A stretch of DNA of 64,000 bases from Microbacterium sp. SORGH_AS_0969 (GCF_030818255.1 NZ_JAUTAG010000001.1:310001-374000), one strand, 5' to 3'; numbered from the stretch's first letter, positions 35,526 through 44,740 are shown. Translations and numbers: made by a program. Notes: generated from the sequence alone by a model not told the origin.

Positions 35526-36987
35526 ATGACCGACACCGACCCCCGGTTCACCGCCCTCGGCGCGCGCCCCGGCAAGATCGTGGCCGTCCACCTCTCCTAC
35601 GCCTCGCGCGCCGACCAGCGCGGCCGCCGCCCGGCCGCCCCCTCCTACTTCTTCAAGCCGTCCAGCTCACTCGCTGCCTCGGGCGCCGAGATCGTCCGCC
35701 CCGCCGGCACCGAACTCCTCGCCTTCGAGGGCGAGATCGCGCTCGTCATCGGCGAGCCCGCGCGATGGGTGACTCCGGATGCCGCGTGGTCGCACGTGGC
35801 ATCCGTCACCGCCGCCAACGACTTCGGCCTGTACGACCTCCGCGCGAACGACAAAGGCTCGAACGTCCGCTCCAAGGGCGGCGACGGCTACACGCCCGTG
35901 GGCCCCGAGCTCATCGACGCCCGCGACGTCGACCCCGCCGCCCTCCGGCTGCGCACCTGGGTGAACGGCGAGATCGTGCAGGACGACACCACAGCCGGGC
36001 GTCATCTTCCCGCTCGCGCAGATCGTCGCCGACCTCTCACAGCACTTCACCCTCGAGACCGGAGACGTCATCCTCACCGGCACCCCCGCGGGGTCCTCGG
36101 TCGTCGTGCCCGGCGACGTGGTGGAGGTGCAGGTGGATGCCGGCATCCACTCGACCGGCCCGCTCCGCACCACGGTGGTCCAGGGCGACCGCGCCTTCGA
36201 TGCCGCGGTCGGTTCGCTCCCCACGGTGGACGACACCCAGCGCACCGAGGCGTGGGGCTCCGCCGAGGCCGCGGGGCTGACCCCGCCCGCTCCCACCCTC
36301 ACCCCGGAGCTCCGCGCGAAGCTCGAGCGCGTCCCCGTCGCCGCGCTCAGCGGGCAGCTGCGCAAGCGCGGACTCAACGACGTCACGATCGACGGCGTCC
36401 ACGCGCTCACCCCCGGCAGCCGCTTCGTCGGCACGGCCCGCACGCTCCGCTTCCTCCCCCACCGCGAAGACCTCTTCGCCTCCCACGGCGGCGGGCAGAA
36501 CGCTCAGAAGCGCGCCTTCGACGCGGTCGAGAAGGGCGAGGTCATCGTGATCGAGGCCCGCGGCGAGACCGGCTCCGGAACCCTCGGCGACATCCTCGCG
36601 ATCCGCGCCCACGCCCGAGGGGCCGCCGCCATCGTCACCGACGGCGGAGTCCGCGATGCCGAGGCCGTCGCCGCGGTGGGCATCCCGGTGTTCACCGCCG
36701 GTCCCCATCCCGCCGTCCTCGGCCGCCGGCACGTGCCGTGGGAGACCGACGTCGCGATCGGCTGCGGCGGCACGACCGTCGAGCCCGGCGACATCCTCGT
36801 CGGCGACGGCGACGGCGTGATCGTGCTCCCGCCGGCCCTGGCCGAGGAGGTCGTCGACGCGGCCCTCGCTCAAGAGGCCGAAGACGCCTGGATCGCCGAG
36901 CAGGTGGCATCCGGTCACCCGATCGAGGGCCTGTTCCCCATGAATGCCGAGTGGCGCGCCCGCTACGAGAGCGAGGTCACCCGATGA
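35526..36987 (+). pseudogene. hpaG: HpaG-like FAH-RraA fusion, interrupted by a +1 frameshift
   Basis: The N-terminal fumarylacetoacetate-hydrolase domain reads in one frame from ATG 35526 to about 36000 (GEIALVIGEPARWVTP and DFGLYDLRANDKGSN). It then continues, one frame over, from 36001 (VIFPLAQIVADLSQHF and GDVILTGTPAGSS) into an RraA-like domain (ILAIRAHARGAAAIVTDGG) ending at 36987. One extra base in GGGC at 35997-36000 accounts for the break: without it the expected DDTTAG-VIFPLAQ joins exactly. The intact roughly 486-residue protein would act in homoprotocatechuate breakdown, decarboxylating or isomerising the C8 tricarboxylate. GAGGGAG precedes the ATG. This could be real inactivation or a sequencing error. 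Confidence 0.85.
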
Positions 36988-37670
36988 CGGACGTGACGGC
37001 GAGCAGAAGCAAGTCGCAGCAGGCCTACCACTGGATCAAAGACCGCATCGCGTCGCAAGACTTCACCCCCGGCTATCGCCTCGTGCTCGGCTCGATCGCC
37101 GCAGAACTCGACATGAGCGTCGTGCCGGTGCGCGAGGCGATCCGTCAGCTCGAGGCCGAGGGCCTGGTGATGTTCGAGCGCAACGTGGGCGCGCGGGTGT
37201 CGATGGTCGACGACACCGCCTACCGCTTCAGCATGCAGTCGCTCAGCATCCTGGAGGGGGCGGCGACCGCGCTGTCGGCGCGTGCGCTCACGACCGACGA
37301 CGTGCGCCGCGCCCGCCAGGTGAACGAGCTGATGGTCGAGACGCTCGCGCACTTCGACCCCCGCGCCTTCACCGCGCTGAACCAGGAGTTCCACGCGATC
37401 CTCTTCGAGAAGTGCGCGAACCCCCGCATGCTCGAGCTCGTCCAGGCCGAGTGGGCGCGCCTCGGGCACCTGCGCGACTCCACCTTCAGCTTCGTGCCCG
37501 GTCGCGCGGCCGAGTCGGTGCGCGAGCACGAGAACATCCTCGTCCTCATCGAGAGGGGCGCGCCGCTCGCCGAGATCGAGAAGGCCTCGCGCCGGCACCG
37601 CTCCGCGACCCTCGACGCCTACATGATCCACGAGCACCCCGATCAGGTGCTCGGCCTGCCCGCTTTCTGA
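36984..37670 (+). CDS. GntR-family regulator (FCD class) of the hpa cluster
   Basis: A 228-residue regulator with an N-terminal winged HTH (about 10-75, LVLGSIAAELDMSVVPVREA and IRQLEAEGLV) and a C-terminal FCD effector domain (about 85-220) with the His ligand region LNQEFHAIL and a late REHENIL. The ATG overlaps the hpaG stop as ATGA. Placement inside the hpa operon and a GTATAC palindrome at its front suggest autogenous repression lifted by a pathway aromatic acid (inference). Confidence 0.9.
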   Translation: MTDVTASRSKSQQAYHWIKDRIASQDFTPGYRLVLGSIAAELDMSVVPVREAIRQLEAEGLVMFERNVGARVSMVDDTAYRFSMQSLSILEGAATALSARALTTDDVRRARQVNELMVETLAHFDPRAFTALNQEFHAILFEKCANPRMLELVQAEWARLGHLRDSTFSFVPGRAAESVREHENILVLIERGAPLAEIEKASRRHRSATLDAYMIHEHPDQVLGLPAF

Positions 37671-37673
37671 TTC

Positions 37674-37692
37674 CGGATGCCATCGGCATCCG
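37674..37692 (+). terminator. Small hairpin between gntR and hpaE
   Basis: CGGATGCC / GGCATCCG with a 3-nt loop, directly after the regulator stop codon. It may attenuate rather than end transcription, because the hpaE gene follows 23 bases later. Confidence 0.5.
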
Positions 37693-37714
37693 CCCCTCCA
37701 AAGAAGGAGTTCGT

Positions 37715-39217
37715 ATGACCCGCCGTATTCCCGCCGACCTGCCCGAGCGCATCCAGCACTACATCGGTGGTTCCTTCGTCGACTCGGTCGACGGCGACAC
37801 GTTCGACGTGCTCGACCCGGTGACCAACCAGACCTACGTCACGGCAGCCGCGGGCAAAAAGGCCGACATCGACCTCGCCGTCGCCGCCGCCCGCAAGGCC
37901 TTCACCGAGGGGCCGTGGCCGCGCATGCTCCCGCGCGAACGCTCGCGGGTGCTGCACCGCATCGCCGACATCGTCGAGTCGCGCGACGAGCGCCTCGCCG
38001 AGCTCGAGTCGTTCGACTCGGGCCTGCCGATCACGCAGGCGCTCGGACAGGCCCGCCGCGCGGCCGAGAACTTCCGCTTCTTCGCCGACCTGATCGTCGC
38101 CCAGACCGATGACGCCTTCAAGGTGCCCGGTCGCCAGCTCAACTACGTCAACCGCAAGCCGATCGGCGTCGCCGGCCTCATCACGCCATGGAACACGCCC
38201 TTCATGCTCGAATCGTGGAAGCTGGGCCCCGCGCTCGCCACCGGCAACACCGTGGTGCTCAAGCCGGCCGAGTTCACCCCGCTGTCGGCATCCCTGTGGG
38301 CCGGGATCTTCGAGGAGGCGGGCCTCCCCGAGGGCGTGTTCAACCTCGTCAACGGCCTCGGCGAAGACGCCGGCGACGCGCTCGTGAAGCACCCCGAGGT
38401 GCCGCTCATCTCGTTCACCGGCGAGAGCAGCACCGGGTCGCTGATCTTCGCGAACTCCGCGCCGTACCTCAAGGGCCTGTCGATGGAGCTCGGCGGCAAG
38501 AGCCCCGCGATCGTCTTCGCGGATGCCGACCTCGACGCCGCGATCGACGCGACCATCTTCGGGGTGTTCTCGCTCAACGGCGAGCGCTGCACCGCGGGCA
38601 GCCGCATCCTCGTCCAGCGCGAGGTCTACGACGCGTTCGTCGAGCGGTACGCGGCGCAGGCGGACCGCGTGAAGGTCGGCTACCCCGACGACCCCGCGAC
38701 CGAGGTCGGTGCACTCGTGCACCCCGAGCACTACGCGAAGGTCATGTCGTACGTCGAGCTCGGCAAGACCGAGGGACGTCTGGTCGCCGGTGGCGGCCGC
38801 CCGGACGAGTTCCCCGAGGGCAACTTCGTCCGCCCCACGGTGTTCGCCGACGTCGCTCCCGACGCGCGGATCTTCCAGGAGGAGATCTTCGGCCCGGTCG
38901 TCGCGATCACGCCCTTCGACACCGACGAAGAGGCTCTGGCCCTCGCGAACAACACGAAGTACGGTCTCGCCGCCTATGTGTGGACGAACGACCTCAAGCG
39001 CGCGCACCTGTTCGCGCAGAACGTCGAGGCCGGCATGGTGTGGCTGAACTCCAACAACGTCCGCGACCTCCGCACCCCCTTCGGCGGGGTGAAGGCCTCG
39101 GGTCTCGGCCACGAGGGCGGCTACCGCTCGATCGACTTCTACACCGACCAGCAGGCCGTGCACATCACGCTCGGTCCCGCCCACAACCCGACGTTCGGCA
39201 AGGCGTCGGCGCACTGA
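37715..39217 (+). CDS. hpaE: 5-carboxymethyl-2-hydroxymuconate semialdehyde dehydrogenase
   Basis: A 500-residue NAD-dependent aldehyde dehydrogenase that should oxidise the ring-cleavage semialdehyde of homoprotocatechuate. It has the catalytic Asn in TPWNTPFML, Glu in SMELGGKSPA and Cys in LNGERCTAGSR, all close to the HpaE/HpcC type. AAGGAG precedes the ATG. It follows gntR by 44 bases and precedes the dioxygenase gene, the common hpa order. Confidence 0.9.
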   Translation: MTRRIPADLPERIQHYIGGSFVDSVDGDTFDVLDPVTNQTYVTAAAGKKADIDLAVAAARKAFTEGPWPRMLPRERSRVLHRIADIVESRDERLAELESFDSGLPITQALGQARRAAENFRFFADLIVAQTDDAFKVPGRQLNYVNRKPIGVAGLITPWNTPFMLESWKLGPALATGNTVVLKPAEFTPLSASLWAGIFEEAGLPEGVFNLVNGLGEDAGDALVKHPEVPLISFTGESSTGSLIFANSAPYLKGLSMELGGKSPAIVFADADLDAAIDATIFGVFSLNGERCTAGSRILVQREVYDAFVERYAAQADRVKVGYPDDPATEVGALVHPEHYAKVMSYVELGKTEGRLVAGGGRPDEFPEGNFVRPTVFADVAPDARIFQEEIFGPVVAITPFDTDEEALALANNTKYGLAAYVWTNDLKRAHLFAQNVEAGMVWLNSNNVRDLRTPFGGVKASGLGHEGGYRSIDFYTDQQAVHITLGPAHNPTFGKASAH

Positions 39218-39235
39218 GCCCGGCGGCCGGTGGTC

Positions 39236-39380
39236 GGTGGCTGAGCTTGTCGAAGCCACCGCCGACCCGCAGAACGACCGGTCCCTTCGACAGGCTCAGG
39301 GACCTCCACCGAAACCGGTGGCTGAGCCCGACCACCGGTGGCTGAGCCTGTCGAAGCCACCCCCGACCCGCAGAACACCC
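39236..39380. repeat. GTGGCTGAGC(T/C)TGTCGAAGCCAC repeat cluster between hpaE and hpaD
   Basis: A unit of about 44 bp (starting GGTGGCTGAGCTTGTCGAAG and ending in CCGACCCGCAGAAC) occurs directly at 39236 and 39338. Between them is an inverted half, CCCTTCGACAGGCTCAGG, near 39282. It splits the hpa operon without a coding role. Confidence 0.8.
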
Positions 39381-39399
39381 CACGCAAGGACGCGACCCC

Positions 39400-40552
39400 A
39401 TGGCAAAGCACACCGAAGAAGAGAAGACCTCCTCCGGCTTCTGGGTGACCCAGGAAGCCCCCATCGTCTCGGACGACCCCATCCCCACCCCGACGGCCCC
39501 CCGCGCCCGACATCCTCCGCTGCGCGTACATGGAGCTCGTGGTCACCGACCTCGCCGCATCCCGTGTCTTCTACGTCGACATCCTCGGGCTGCACGTCAC
39601 CGAGGAGGACGACGAGGCGATCTACCTCCGCTCGACCGAGGAGTTCATCCACCACAACCTCGTCCTGCGCAAAGGCCCCGTCGCCGCCGTGGCCGCGTTC
39701 TCGTACCGCGTGCGCTCCGCCGACGACCTCGACAAGGCGGTCGCGTTCTACGAGGAGCTCGGCTGCGACGTGCGCCGCGCGCCGAACGGGTTCACGAAGG
39801 GCATCGGTGACTCCGTCCGCGTCGTAGACCCGCTCGGCTTCCCGTACGAGTTCTTCTTCGACACCGAGCACCAGGAGCGCCTGTCGTGGCGCTACGACCT
39901 GCACTCCCCCGGCGAGCTCGTGCGCCTCGACCACTTCAACCAGATCACGCCCGACGTCCCCCGCGCGGTGAACTTCATGCAGGCGCTGGGCTTCCGCGTG
40001 ACCGAGGACATCCAAGACGAAGAGGGCACGGTGTACGCCGCCTGGATGCGCCGCAAGCCCACCGTGCACGACACCGCCATAACCGGCGGCGACGGCCCGC
40101 GGATGCACCACGTGTGCTTCGCCACGCACGAGAAGCACAACATCCTGGCGATCTGCGACAAGCTCGGTGCCCTCCGCCGTTCGGATGCCATCGAGCGCGG
40201 CCCCGGCCGCCACGGCGTCTCGAACGCGTTCTACCTCTACCTGCGCGACCCCGACGGGCATCGCGTCGAGGTGTACACGCAGGACTACTACACCGGCGAT
40301 CCCGACAACCCCGTCATCACCTGGGACGTGCACGACAACCAGCGCCGTGACTGGTGGGGAAACCCGGTCGTGCCGTCCTGGTACACCGACGGCTCGCTCG
40401 TGCTCGACCTCGACGGCAACCCGCAGCCCGTGCGCGCCCGCGAGCACTCGAGCGAGATGGCGGTCACGATCGGCGCCGACGGCTTCAGCTACACGCGCCC
40501 GCCCGAGGACGAGGCATCCGGATCCGAGTTCAAGCTCGGCAACCAGCTCTGA
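39400..40552 (+). pseudogene. hpaD: 3,4-dihydroxyphenylacetate 2,3-dioxygenase, interrupted by a +1 frameshift
   Basis: The N-terminus reads from ATG 39400 (TSSGFWVTQEAPIVSDDPIP) to a run of six C at 39497-39502. The rest of the enzyme lies one frame over, through YMELVVTDLAASR to the stop at 40552. Removing one C restores TAPAPDILRCAYMEL exactly. The remainder carries the extradiol iron ligands: His in RLDHFNQITPD, His in MHHVCFATHEKHN and Glu in HRVEVYTQDYYTGD. The enzyme would cleave homoprotocatechuate meta to the hydroxyls. An internal ATG at 39530 could start a protein lacking about 43 residues, but no ribosome site precedes it. Homopolymer miscalling is a fair alternative to true loss. 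Confidence 0.88.
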
Positions 40553-40578
40553 CCCGCCTCCCCCGCAGCGTCCAGGCA

Positions 40579-40628
40579 TGTCCCACTTTGTGCAGGAACC
40601 ACCTCCAGAACCTGCACGAAGTGGGACA
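40579..40628. repeat. 50-nt TGTCCCAC inverted element, copy a
   Basis: Starts TGTCCCACTTTGTGCAGG and ends with its near-complement GAAGTGGGACA; the stem is about 18 bp. Confidence 0.75.
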
Positions 40629-40662
40629 CGCAGCGCGCACCTCCCCCCACCCCCTCGACCCA

Positions 40663-40712
40663 TGTCCCACTTCGTGCCGAAATCACCACGGAAATCTGCA
40701 CAAAGGGGGACA
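40663..40712. repeat. 50-nt TGTCCCAC inverted element, copy b
   Basis: Same length as copy a, 84 bp further on. It starts TGTCCCACTTCGTGC and ends AAAGGGGGACA with a few mismatches. Confidence 0.7.
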
Positions 40713-40745
40713 CGCCCGGTTCCACCGACCTCCAGGAAGGACACC

Positions 40746-41531
40746 ATGCTCACCGACGCACAGCTCGACGCCATCGCGGCCGAGCTCGCCGAGGCCGGCC
40801 GCACCCATTCGGTGATCCCGCGCATCACGGCGAGATTCCCGGATGCCACGGTCGACGACTCGTACCGGATCCAGGGCCGCTGGCGCGACACGCAGCTCGC
40901 CGCGGGGCGAACGCTGGTGGGGCGCAAGATTGGTCTGACCTCCAAGGCGATGCAGCAGGCGACGGGGATCACCGAGCCCGACTACGGCGTGATGTTCGAC
41001 GACACCGTCTACCGCTCGGGCGACGAGATCCCGGTCGATCACTTCTCGAACGTCCGGATCGAGGTCGAGCTCGCCTTCGTGCTCAAGGAACCGCTCGAGG
41101 GCCCCGACTGCACGCTCGGCGACGCCCTCGCGGCGATCGACTACGCCGTGCCCGCACTCGAGGTGCTGAACTCCCACATCGAGCTCGAGGGCCGCACGAT
41201 CGTCGACACGATCAGCGACAACGCCGCGTACGGCGCCATGGTGCTGGGCGACGTCCGCAAGCGCCCCGACGAGATCGACCTGCGGTGGGTGCCGGGCGTG
41301 CTCAGCCGCAACGGCGAGATCGAAGAGACCGGCGTCGCCGCGGGCGTCCTCGGCCACCCCGCCACCGGCGTCGCGTGGCTCGCCAACAAGTTCCACCAGC
41401 ACGGCGCGCGCCTGGAGGCGGGCGAGATCATCCTGGCAGGATCGTTCACGCGCCCGATGTGGGTGTCGCGGGGCGACGACGTGCTCTGCGACTACGGACC
41501 GATGGGAACGATCTCGTGCCGCTTCGTCTGA
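40746..41531 (+). CDS. hpaH: 2-oxo-hept-3-ene-1,7-dioate hydratase
   Basis: A 261-residue enzyme of the hydratase/FAH-like family, adding water to the oxo-heptenedioate intermediate to give 4-hydroxy-2-oxoheptanedioate. Family segments seen are GRKIGLTSKAMQQATG (about 60), EPDYGVMFDD, a metal-binding RIEVELAFVLKEPL (E-x-E at about 105-107) and ALEVLNSHIE. AAGGA precedes the ATG. It is intact, unlike its hpaD neighbour, and overlaps the start of hpaI by 16 bases. Confidence 0.92.
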   Translation: MLTDAQLDAIAAELAEAGRTHSVIPRITARFPDATVDDSYRIQGRWRDTQLAAGRTLVGRKIGLTSKAMQQATGITEPDYGVMFDDTVYRSGDEIPVDHFSNVRIEVELAFVLKEPLEGPDCTLGDALAAIDYAVPALEVLNSHIELEGRTIVDTISDNAAYGAMVLGDVRKRPDEIDLRWVPGVLSRNGEIEETGVAAGVLGHPATGVAWLANKFHQHGARLEAGEIILAGSFTRPMWVSRGDDVLCDYGPMGTISCRFV

Positions 41532-42316
41532 ACCCGACCTTCCGCGCGGCTCTCGCGGCATCCGACCGCCCCCTCGCGGGGATGTGGGTGTGTTCGGGCA
41601 GTGCCGTCGCCGCGGAGATCGCCGCGGGCTCGGGGCTGGACTGGCTGCTGCTCGACATGGAGCACTCGGCCACCTCGCTCGAGACCGTGCTCACGCTCCT
41701 GCAGGTGAGCGCGGCGTACCCCGTGACCCCGGTCGTCCGCGTGCCGTGGAACGACCCCGTCATGATCAAGCAGGTGCTCGACCTCGGGGCGCAGAACCTC
41801 ATCGTGCCGATGGTGTCGTCGGCGGACGAGGCCCGCGCCGCCGTCGCCGCGACCCGGTACCCGCCGACAGGCATCCGCGGGGTCGGCAGTGCCCTCGCCC
41901 GCAGCGCCCGCTGGAACCGCGTCGACGGCTATCTCACGGGTGCGACCGAGCACGTCTCGCTCACCGTCCAGATCGAGACCACCGCCGGAGTCGCCGCCGC
42001 GGCCGAGATCGCCGCCGTCGAGGGAGTGGATGCCATCTTCGTCGGCCCCTCCGACCTGTCGGCATCCATGGGCCTTCTCGGTCAGCAGTCGCATCCCGAC
42101 GTCGTCGCCGCGGTCCACGCCGTGTTCGCCGCGGGACAGGATGCCGGGACCCCCGTCGGCGTGAACGCCTTCGATCCCGCCGTGGCCGAGGCGTACCTCG
42201 ACGCAGGAGCCGACTTCGTCGCGGTCGGAGCGGACGTCGCCCTTCTCGCGCGCGCGTCGGAGGCCCTCGCGCAGCGGTTCGCCGCCCCGGAGACCGGCGA
42301 ACGCGCAAGCTATTGA
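41516..42316 (+). CDS. hpaI: 4-hydroxy-2-oxoheptanedioate aldolase (HpcH/HpaI family)
   Basis: A 266-residue class II aldolase that splits 4-hydroxy-2-oxoheptanedioate into pyruvate and succinic semialdehyde. It has the catalytic His in LLLDMEHSATSLE, Arg in PVVRVPWND, the metal ligand Glu in VQIETTAG and Asp in VGPSDLSASMG. The GTG start at 41516 lies inside the end of hpaH, giving translational coupling. Its semialdehyde product would suit the dehydrogenase at 11.2 kb. Confidence 0.92.
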   Translation: MPLRLNPTFRAALAASDRPLAGMWVCSGSAVAAEIAAGSGLDWLLLDMEHSATSLETVLTLLQVSAAYPVTPVVRVPWNDPVMIKQVLDLGAQNLIVPMVSSADEARAAVAATRYPPTGIRGVGSALARSARWNRVDGYLTGATEHVSLTVQIETTAGVAAAAEIAAVEGVDAIFVGPSDLSASMGLLGQQSHPDVVAAVHAVFAAGQDAGTPVGVNAFDPAVAEAYLDAGADFVAVGADVALLARASEALAQRFAAPETGERASY

Positions 42317-42352
42317 GACCTCGCACCAAGGGTCCGTCCCTAGGGTGAGCAC

Positions 42353-43087
42353 ATGACGACGTTCCCCGCGCTGCAACCCCTCGCCGATCGTGCCGCGTTC
42401 TTCACGGCCCTGCGGCAAGACGACCTCGGCACCGCCGCCGACGCCCTCGGCCCTCACCGCTGGGACACCGACCTCGCGGCGGGCACCCTGACCTTCAGCG
42501 CGCTCGTCGACCCGAACCGCACGCTCGTCGCCCGCGCGCACCTCGTCGCCTCGATCGCGCCGGGGCCGCGCTCGGTGCTGTGGGGCTGGGCGCACCCGAA
42601 CGGCGGCGGCGACCAGAACCCCGCCGCGCTCCTACGCGCGTACGGGCAGGAGCACGGCATCGCCGAACTGTCGTCCCCCGAGGCCCCGTTTCCCGCCGAC
42701 GCGGCCGGAGACGCCGAGTGGATCGCCGAAGCCTCCCACGTCATCGCCGGAGTCGCGGTCGAGGTGACCGGCCGCTCCCCGTACTACTCGGCGCCGATCG
42801 GCGACGCGGGAACGCGCGCGGTCCTTCTGCTCGACGCTCCGCTGCCGCCCCTGACAGTCGCGCACGCCGGAATTCGGATGCCGCGCATCCTGGCATCCAC
42901 GACGCCCGCCGACCCCCGCAGCTCGGTGTGGGATCTGGCGCGCCTCGCCGGGTGGACGCTGCACTGGGCCGACGACGCCTTCTCAGGCGCGACCGTCCAG
43001 GATGCCACGGGCTCGATGACCTTCCGTTTCGACGAGCGCGGCCGCATCACGGCGATGGAGAGCACGCTCGGCGCCACCGCGGCCTGA
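42353..43087 (+). CDS. Uncharacterised protein, DUF6882-like
   Basis: A 244-residue soluble protein with no signal peptide or membrane helix. WRWDTD-like and VLWGWAHPN segments (about 38-85) and a repeated pattern of Trp-containing strands resemble the DUF6882 family, for which no function is known. The ATG has AGGGTGAG upstream. It lies 36 bases after hpaI but ends in a strong bidirectional terminator, so it could be read through from the hpa operon or have its own promoter. Confidence 0.7.
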   Translation: MTTFPALQPLADRAAFFTALRQDDLGTAADALGPHRWDTDLAAGTLTFSALVDPNRTLVARAHLVASIAPGPRSVLWGWAHPNGGGDQNPAALLRAYGQEHGIAELSSPEAPFPADAAGDAEWIAEASHVIAGVAVEVTGRSPYYSAPIGDAGTRAVLLLDAPLPPLTVAHAGIRMPRILASTTPADPRSSVWDLARLAGWTLHWADDAFSGATVQDATGSMTFRFDERGRITAMESTLGATAA

Positions 43088-43112
43088 GCGACGCGCCGTC
43101 CCGCGGACACGC

Positions 43113-43145
43113 GAAGGGGGCCGGACGATCCGTCCGGCCCCCTTC
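43113..43145. terminator. Bidirectional terminator
   Basis: Perfect 14-bp arms GAAGGGGGCCGGAC (43113-43126) and complement (43132-43145) around a 5-nt loop, placed between convergent genes. Confidence 0.85.
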
Positions 43146-43170
43146 GTCACGCTTCAGTCTTCGCCACGCC

Positions 43171-43650
43171 TCAGTCTTCGTCGTCGTCCTCGTCGTCGTC
43201 GCCGATGATCTCGATGTCCTCGACCTCGAGTTCGGGCGTGAGCTGCACGTGCACGAGCGCGTCGGGGAACGCCGTCTCCCCCGCGAAGACGACGATGATC
43301 GCATCGGCGAAGACGCCCACGCCGATCGCCTCGAGGTCGGTGCGCAGGTCGATGTCCGCGCTCAGCTCGTCATCGTCGACCGCTTCCTCGATCTCGGTGG
43401 CGATCTCGTCGACGATCGCGCTCCAACGGTCCTCGGTCACCGCGAGGATGTCTTTGAGATTGGTCAGGATGCCGTCGAGGTCGGGCTCGTCCTCGTCGTC
43501 GATCTCGGGGTCGAGGTCGACCTCCACCTCGACGCCGGCGGCATCCAGGTGTCCGACACCGATGACGCTGTCTTCGTCGATCTGGGCGTCGTCGAGCAGG
43601 CCGCTGTCGGTGACGCGGCGGAGGAGGTCGTTCAGCACGGACTCAGTCAT
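43171..43650 (-). CDS. Small, highly acidic protein of unknown function
   Basis: A 159-residue, very acidic protein. A leading helix, LNDLLRRVTDSGLLDDAQID, is followed by alternating Asp/Glu-rich strands, a hydrophobic strand (GVFADAIIVVFAGETAFPDA) and a nearly pure Asp/Glu tail (DDDEDDDED). No catalytic motif is visible. The ATG at 43650 is preferred; an ATG two codons earlier (43656) is possible. It lies downstream of folD in the same direction, 90 bases away. Histidine-free acidic proteins like this are common orphan genes in Microbacteriaceae. Confidence 0.7.
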   Translation of the reverse strand: MTESVLNDLLRRVTDSGLLDDAQIDEDSVIGVGHLDAAGVEVEVDLDPEIDDEDEPDLDGILTNLKDILAVTEDRWSAIVDEIATEIEEAVDDDELSADIDLRTDLEAIGVGVFADAIIVVFAGETAFPDALVHVQLTPELEVEDIEIIGDDDEDDDED

Positions 43651-43740
43651 GCACATACGATCCCACGGCGAGAGCGATCCTGCCCAGCCCTTGCACGCAG
43701 CGCTCCGTCCGTTCGCTCGGCGGTCGCACCCCGTTCACCG

Positions 43741-44625
43741 TCAGACCGCGGCGGCGCGCTCCGCGGCCTCGACGACGTTGGTCATGAGCAGAGCGACGGT
43801 CATCGGCCCGACACCGCCCGGGTTCGGAGAGACGAACCCGGCGACCTCGGCCACGTCGGGGTGCACGTCGCCGTAGACGCGGGACTTCCCGGTCTCGGGG
43901 TCGGTCTCGCGCGTCACGCCCACGTCGAGCACGGCGGCACCCGGCTTGACGTCTTCGGCACGCACGATGTGCTTCACGCCCGCGGCGGCCACGATGACAT
44001 CCGCCTCACGCAGGTGCTTCGCGAGGTCGGCCGTACCCGTGTGGGTCAGCGTCACGGTGGCGTTGATCTCGCGACGCGTCAGCAGCAGGCCGATCGAACG
44101 CCCGATCGTGACGCCGCGGCCGACGACCACGACCTCCTTGCCCTTCAGGTCGTAGTCGTTGCGCAGCAGCAGCTCGATCACACCGCGTGGGGTGCACGGC
44201 AGGGGCGTGAGGATCGGCGCGTTGACGTTGAGCACGAGGCGCCCGAGGTTCGTGGGGTGGAGGCCGTCGGCATCCTTGGCCGGATCGATGCGCTCGAGGA
44301 TCGCATCGGTGTCGATGTGCTTCGGCAACGGCAGCTGCACGATGTAGCCGTGGCAGGCGGGGTCGGCGTTGAGGCGGTCGATGACGGCCTCGACCTCTTC
44401 CTGGGTGGACTCCGCGGGCAGTTCGACCTGGATCGAGTTCATGCCGATGGCCTCGGACTGCTTGTGCTTCATGCCGACGTACAGCTGCGAGGCGGGGTCG
44501 GCTCCGACGAGCACCGTCGCGATGCCCGGAACGATCCCCTTCTCCCGCAGAGCGGCGACGCGCTCGGTGAGCTCCGCCTTGATCGCCGCCGACGCGGCCT
44601 TACCGTCGAGAATCGTCGCCGTCAT
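43741..44625 (-). CDS. folD: Bifunctional methylenetetrahydrofolate dehydrogenase/cyclohydrolase
   Basis: A 294-residue enzyme that interconverts 5,10-methylene-, methenyl- and 10-formyl-tetrahydrofolate with NADP. Signature segments are [14 protein letters not shown] with the catalytic Lys, [38 protein letters not shown] for cofactor binding and [20 protein letters not shown] precedes the ATG. It lies downstream of glyA in the same direction; the two form a one-carbon unit separated by two 69-nt repeats. Confidence 0.96.
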   Translation of the reverse strand: MTATILDGKAASAAIKAELTERVAALREKGIVPGIATVLVGADPASQLYVGMKHKQSEAIGMNSIQVELPAESTQEEVEAVIDRLNADPACHGYIVQLPLPKHIDTDAILERIDPAKDADGLHPTNLGRLVLNVNAPILTPLPCTPRGVIELLLRNDYDLKGKEVVVVGRGVTIGRSIGLLLTRREINATVTLTHTGTADLAKHLREADVIVAAAGVKHIVRAEDVKPGAAVLDVGVTRETDPETGKSRVYGDVHPDVAEVAGFVSPNPGGVGPMTVALLMTNVVEAAERAAAV

Positions 44626-44671
44626 GGCATCCCTCTTCCTGGGTGTCGATGGGTCGTGCGGGGTGTGCCCA

Positions 44672-44740
44672 CGCATAAACGCTTCCTGCTCACATAAACG
44701 CGCGCTGCGCGTGTTTCTGTGCGCGAATCGTGTTTATGCG
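44672..44740. repeat. 69-nt palindromic element, copy 6
   Basis: Starts CGCATAAACGCTTCC and ends GAATCGTGTTTATGCG, with an inner ATAAACGCG/CGTGTTTCTGT stem. Confidence 0.85.

Noticed and set aside
39530..40552. HpaD as an intact shorter protein starting at the internal ATG 39530
   Set aside because: The upstream frame encodes the conserved N-terminus with a plausible start at 39400, and the internal ATG has no ribosome site, so a frameshifted full-length gene is the better reading.
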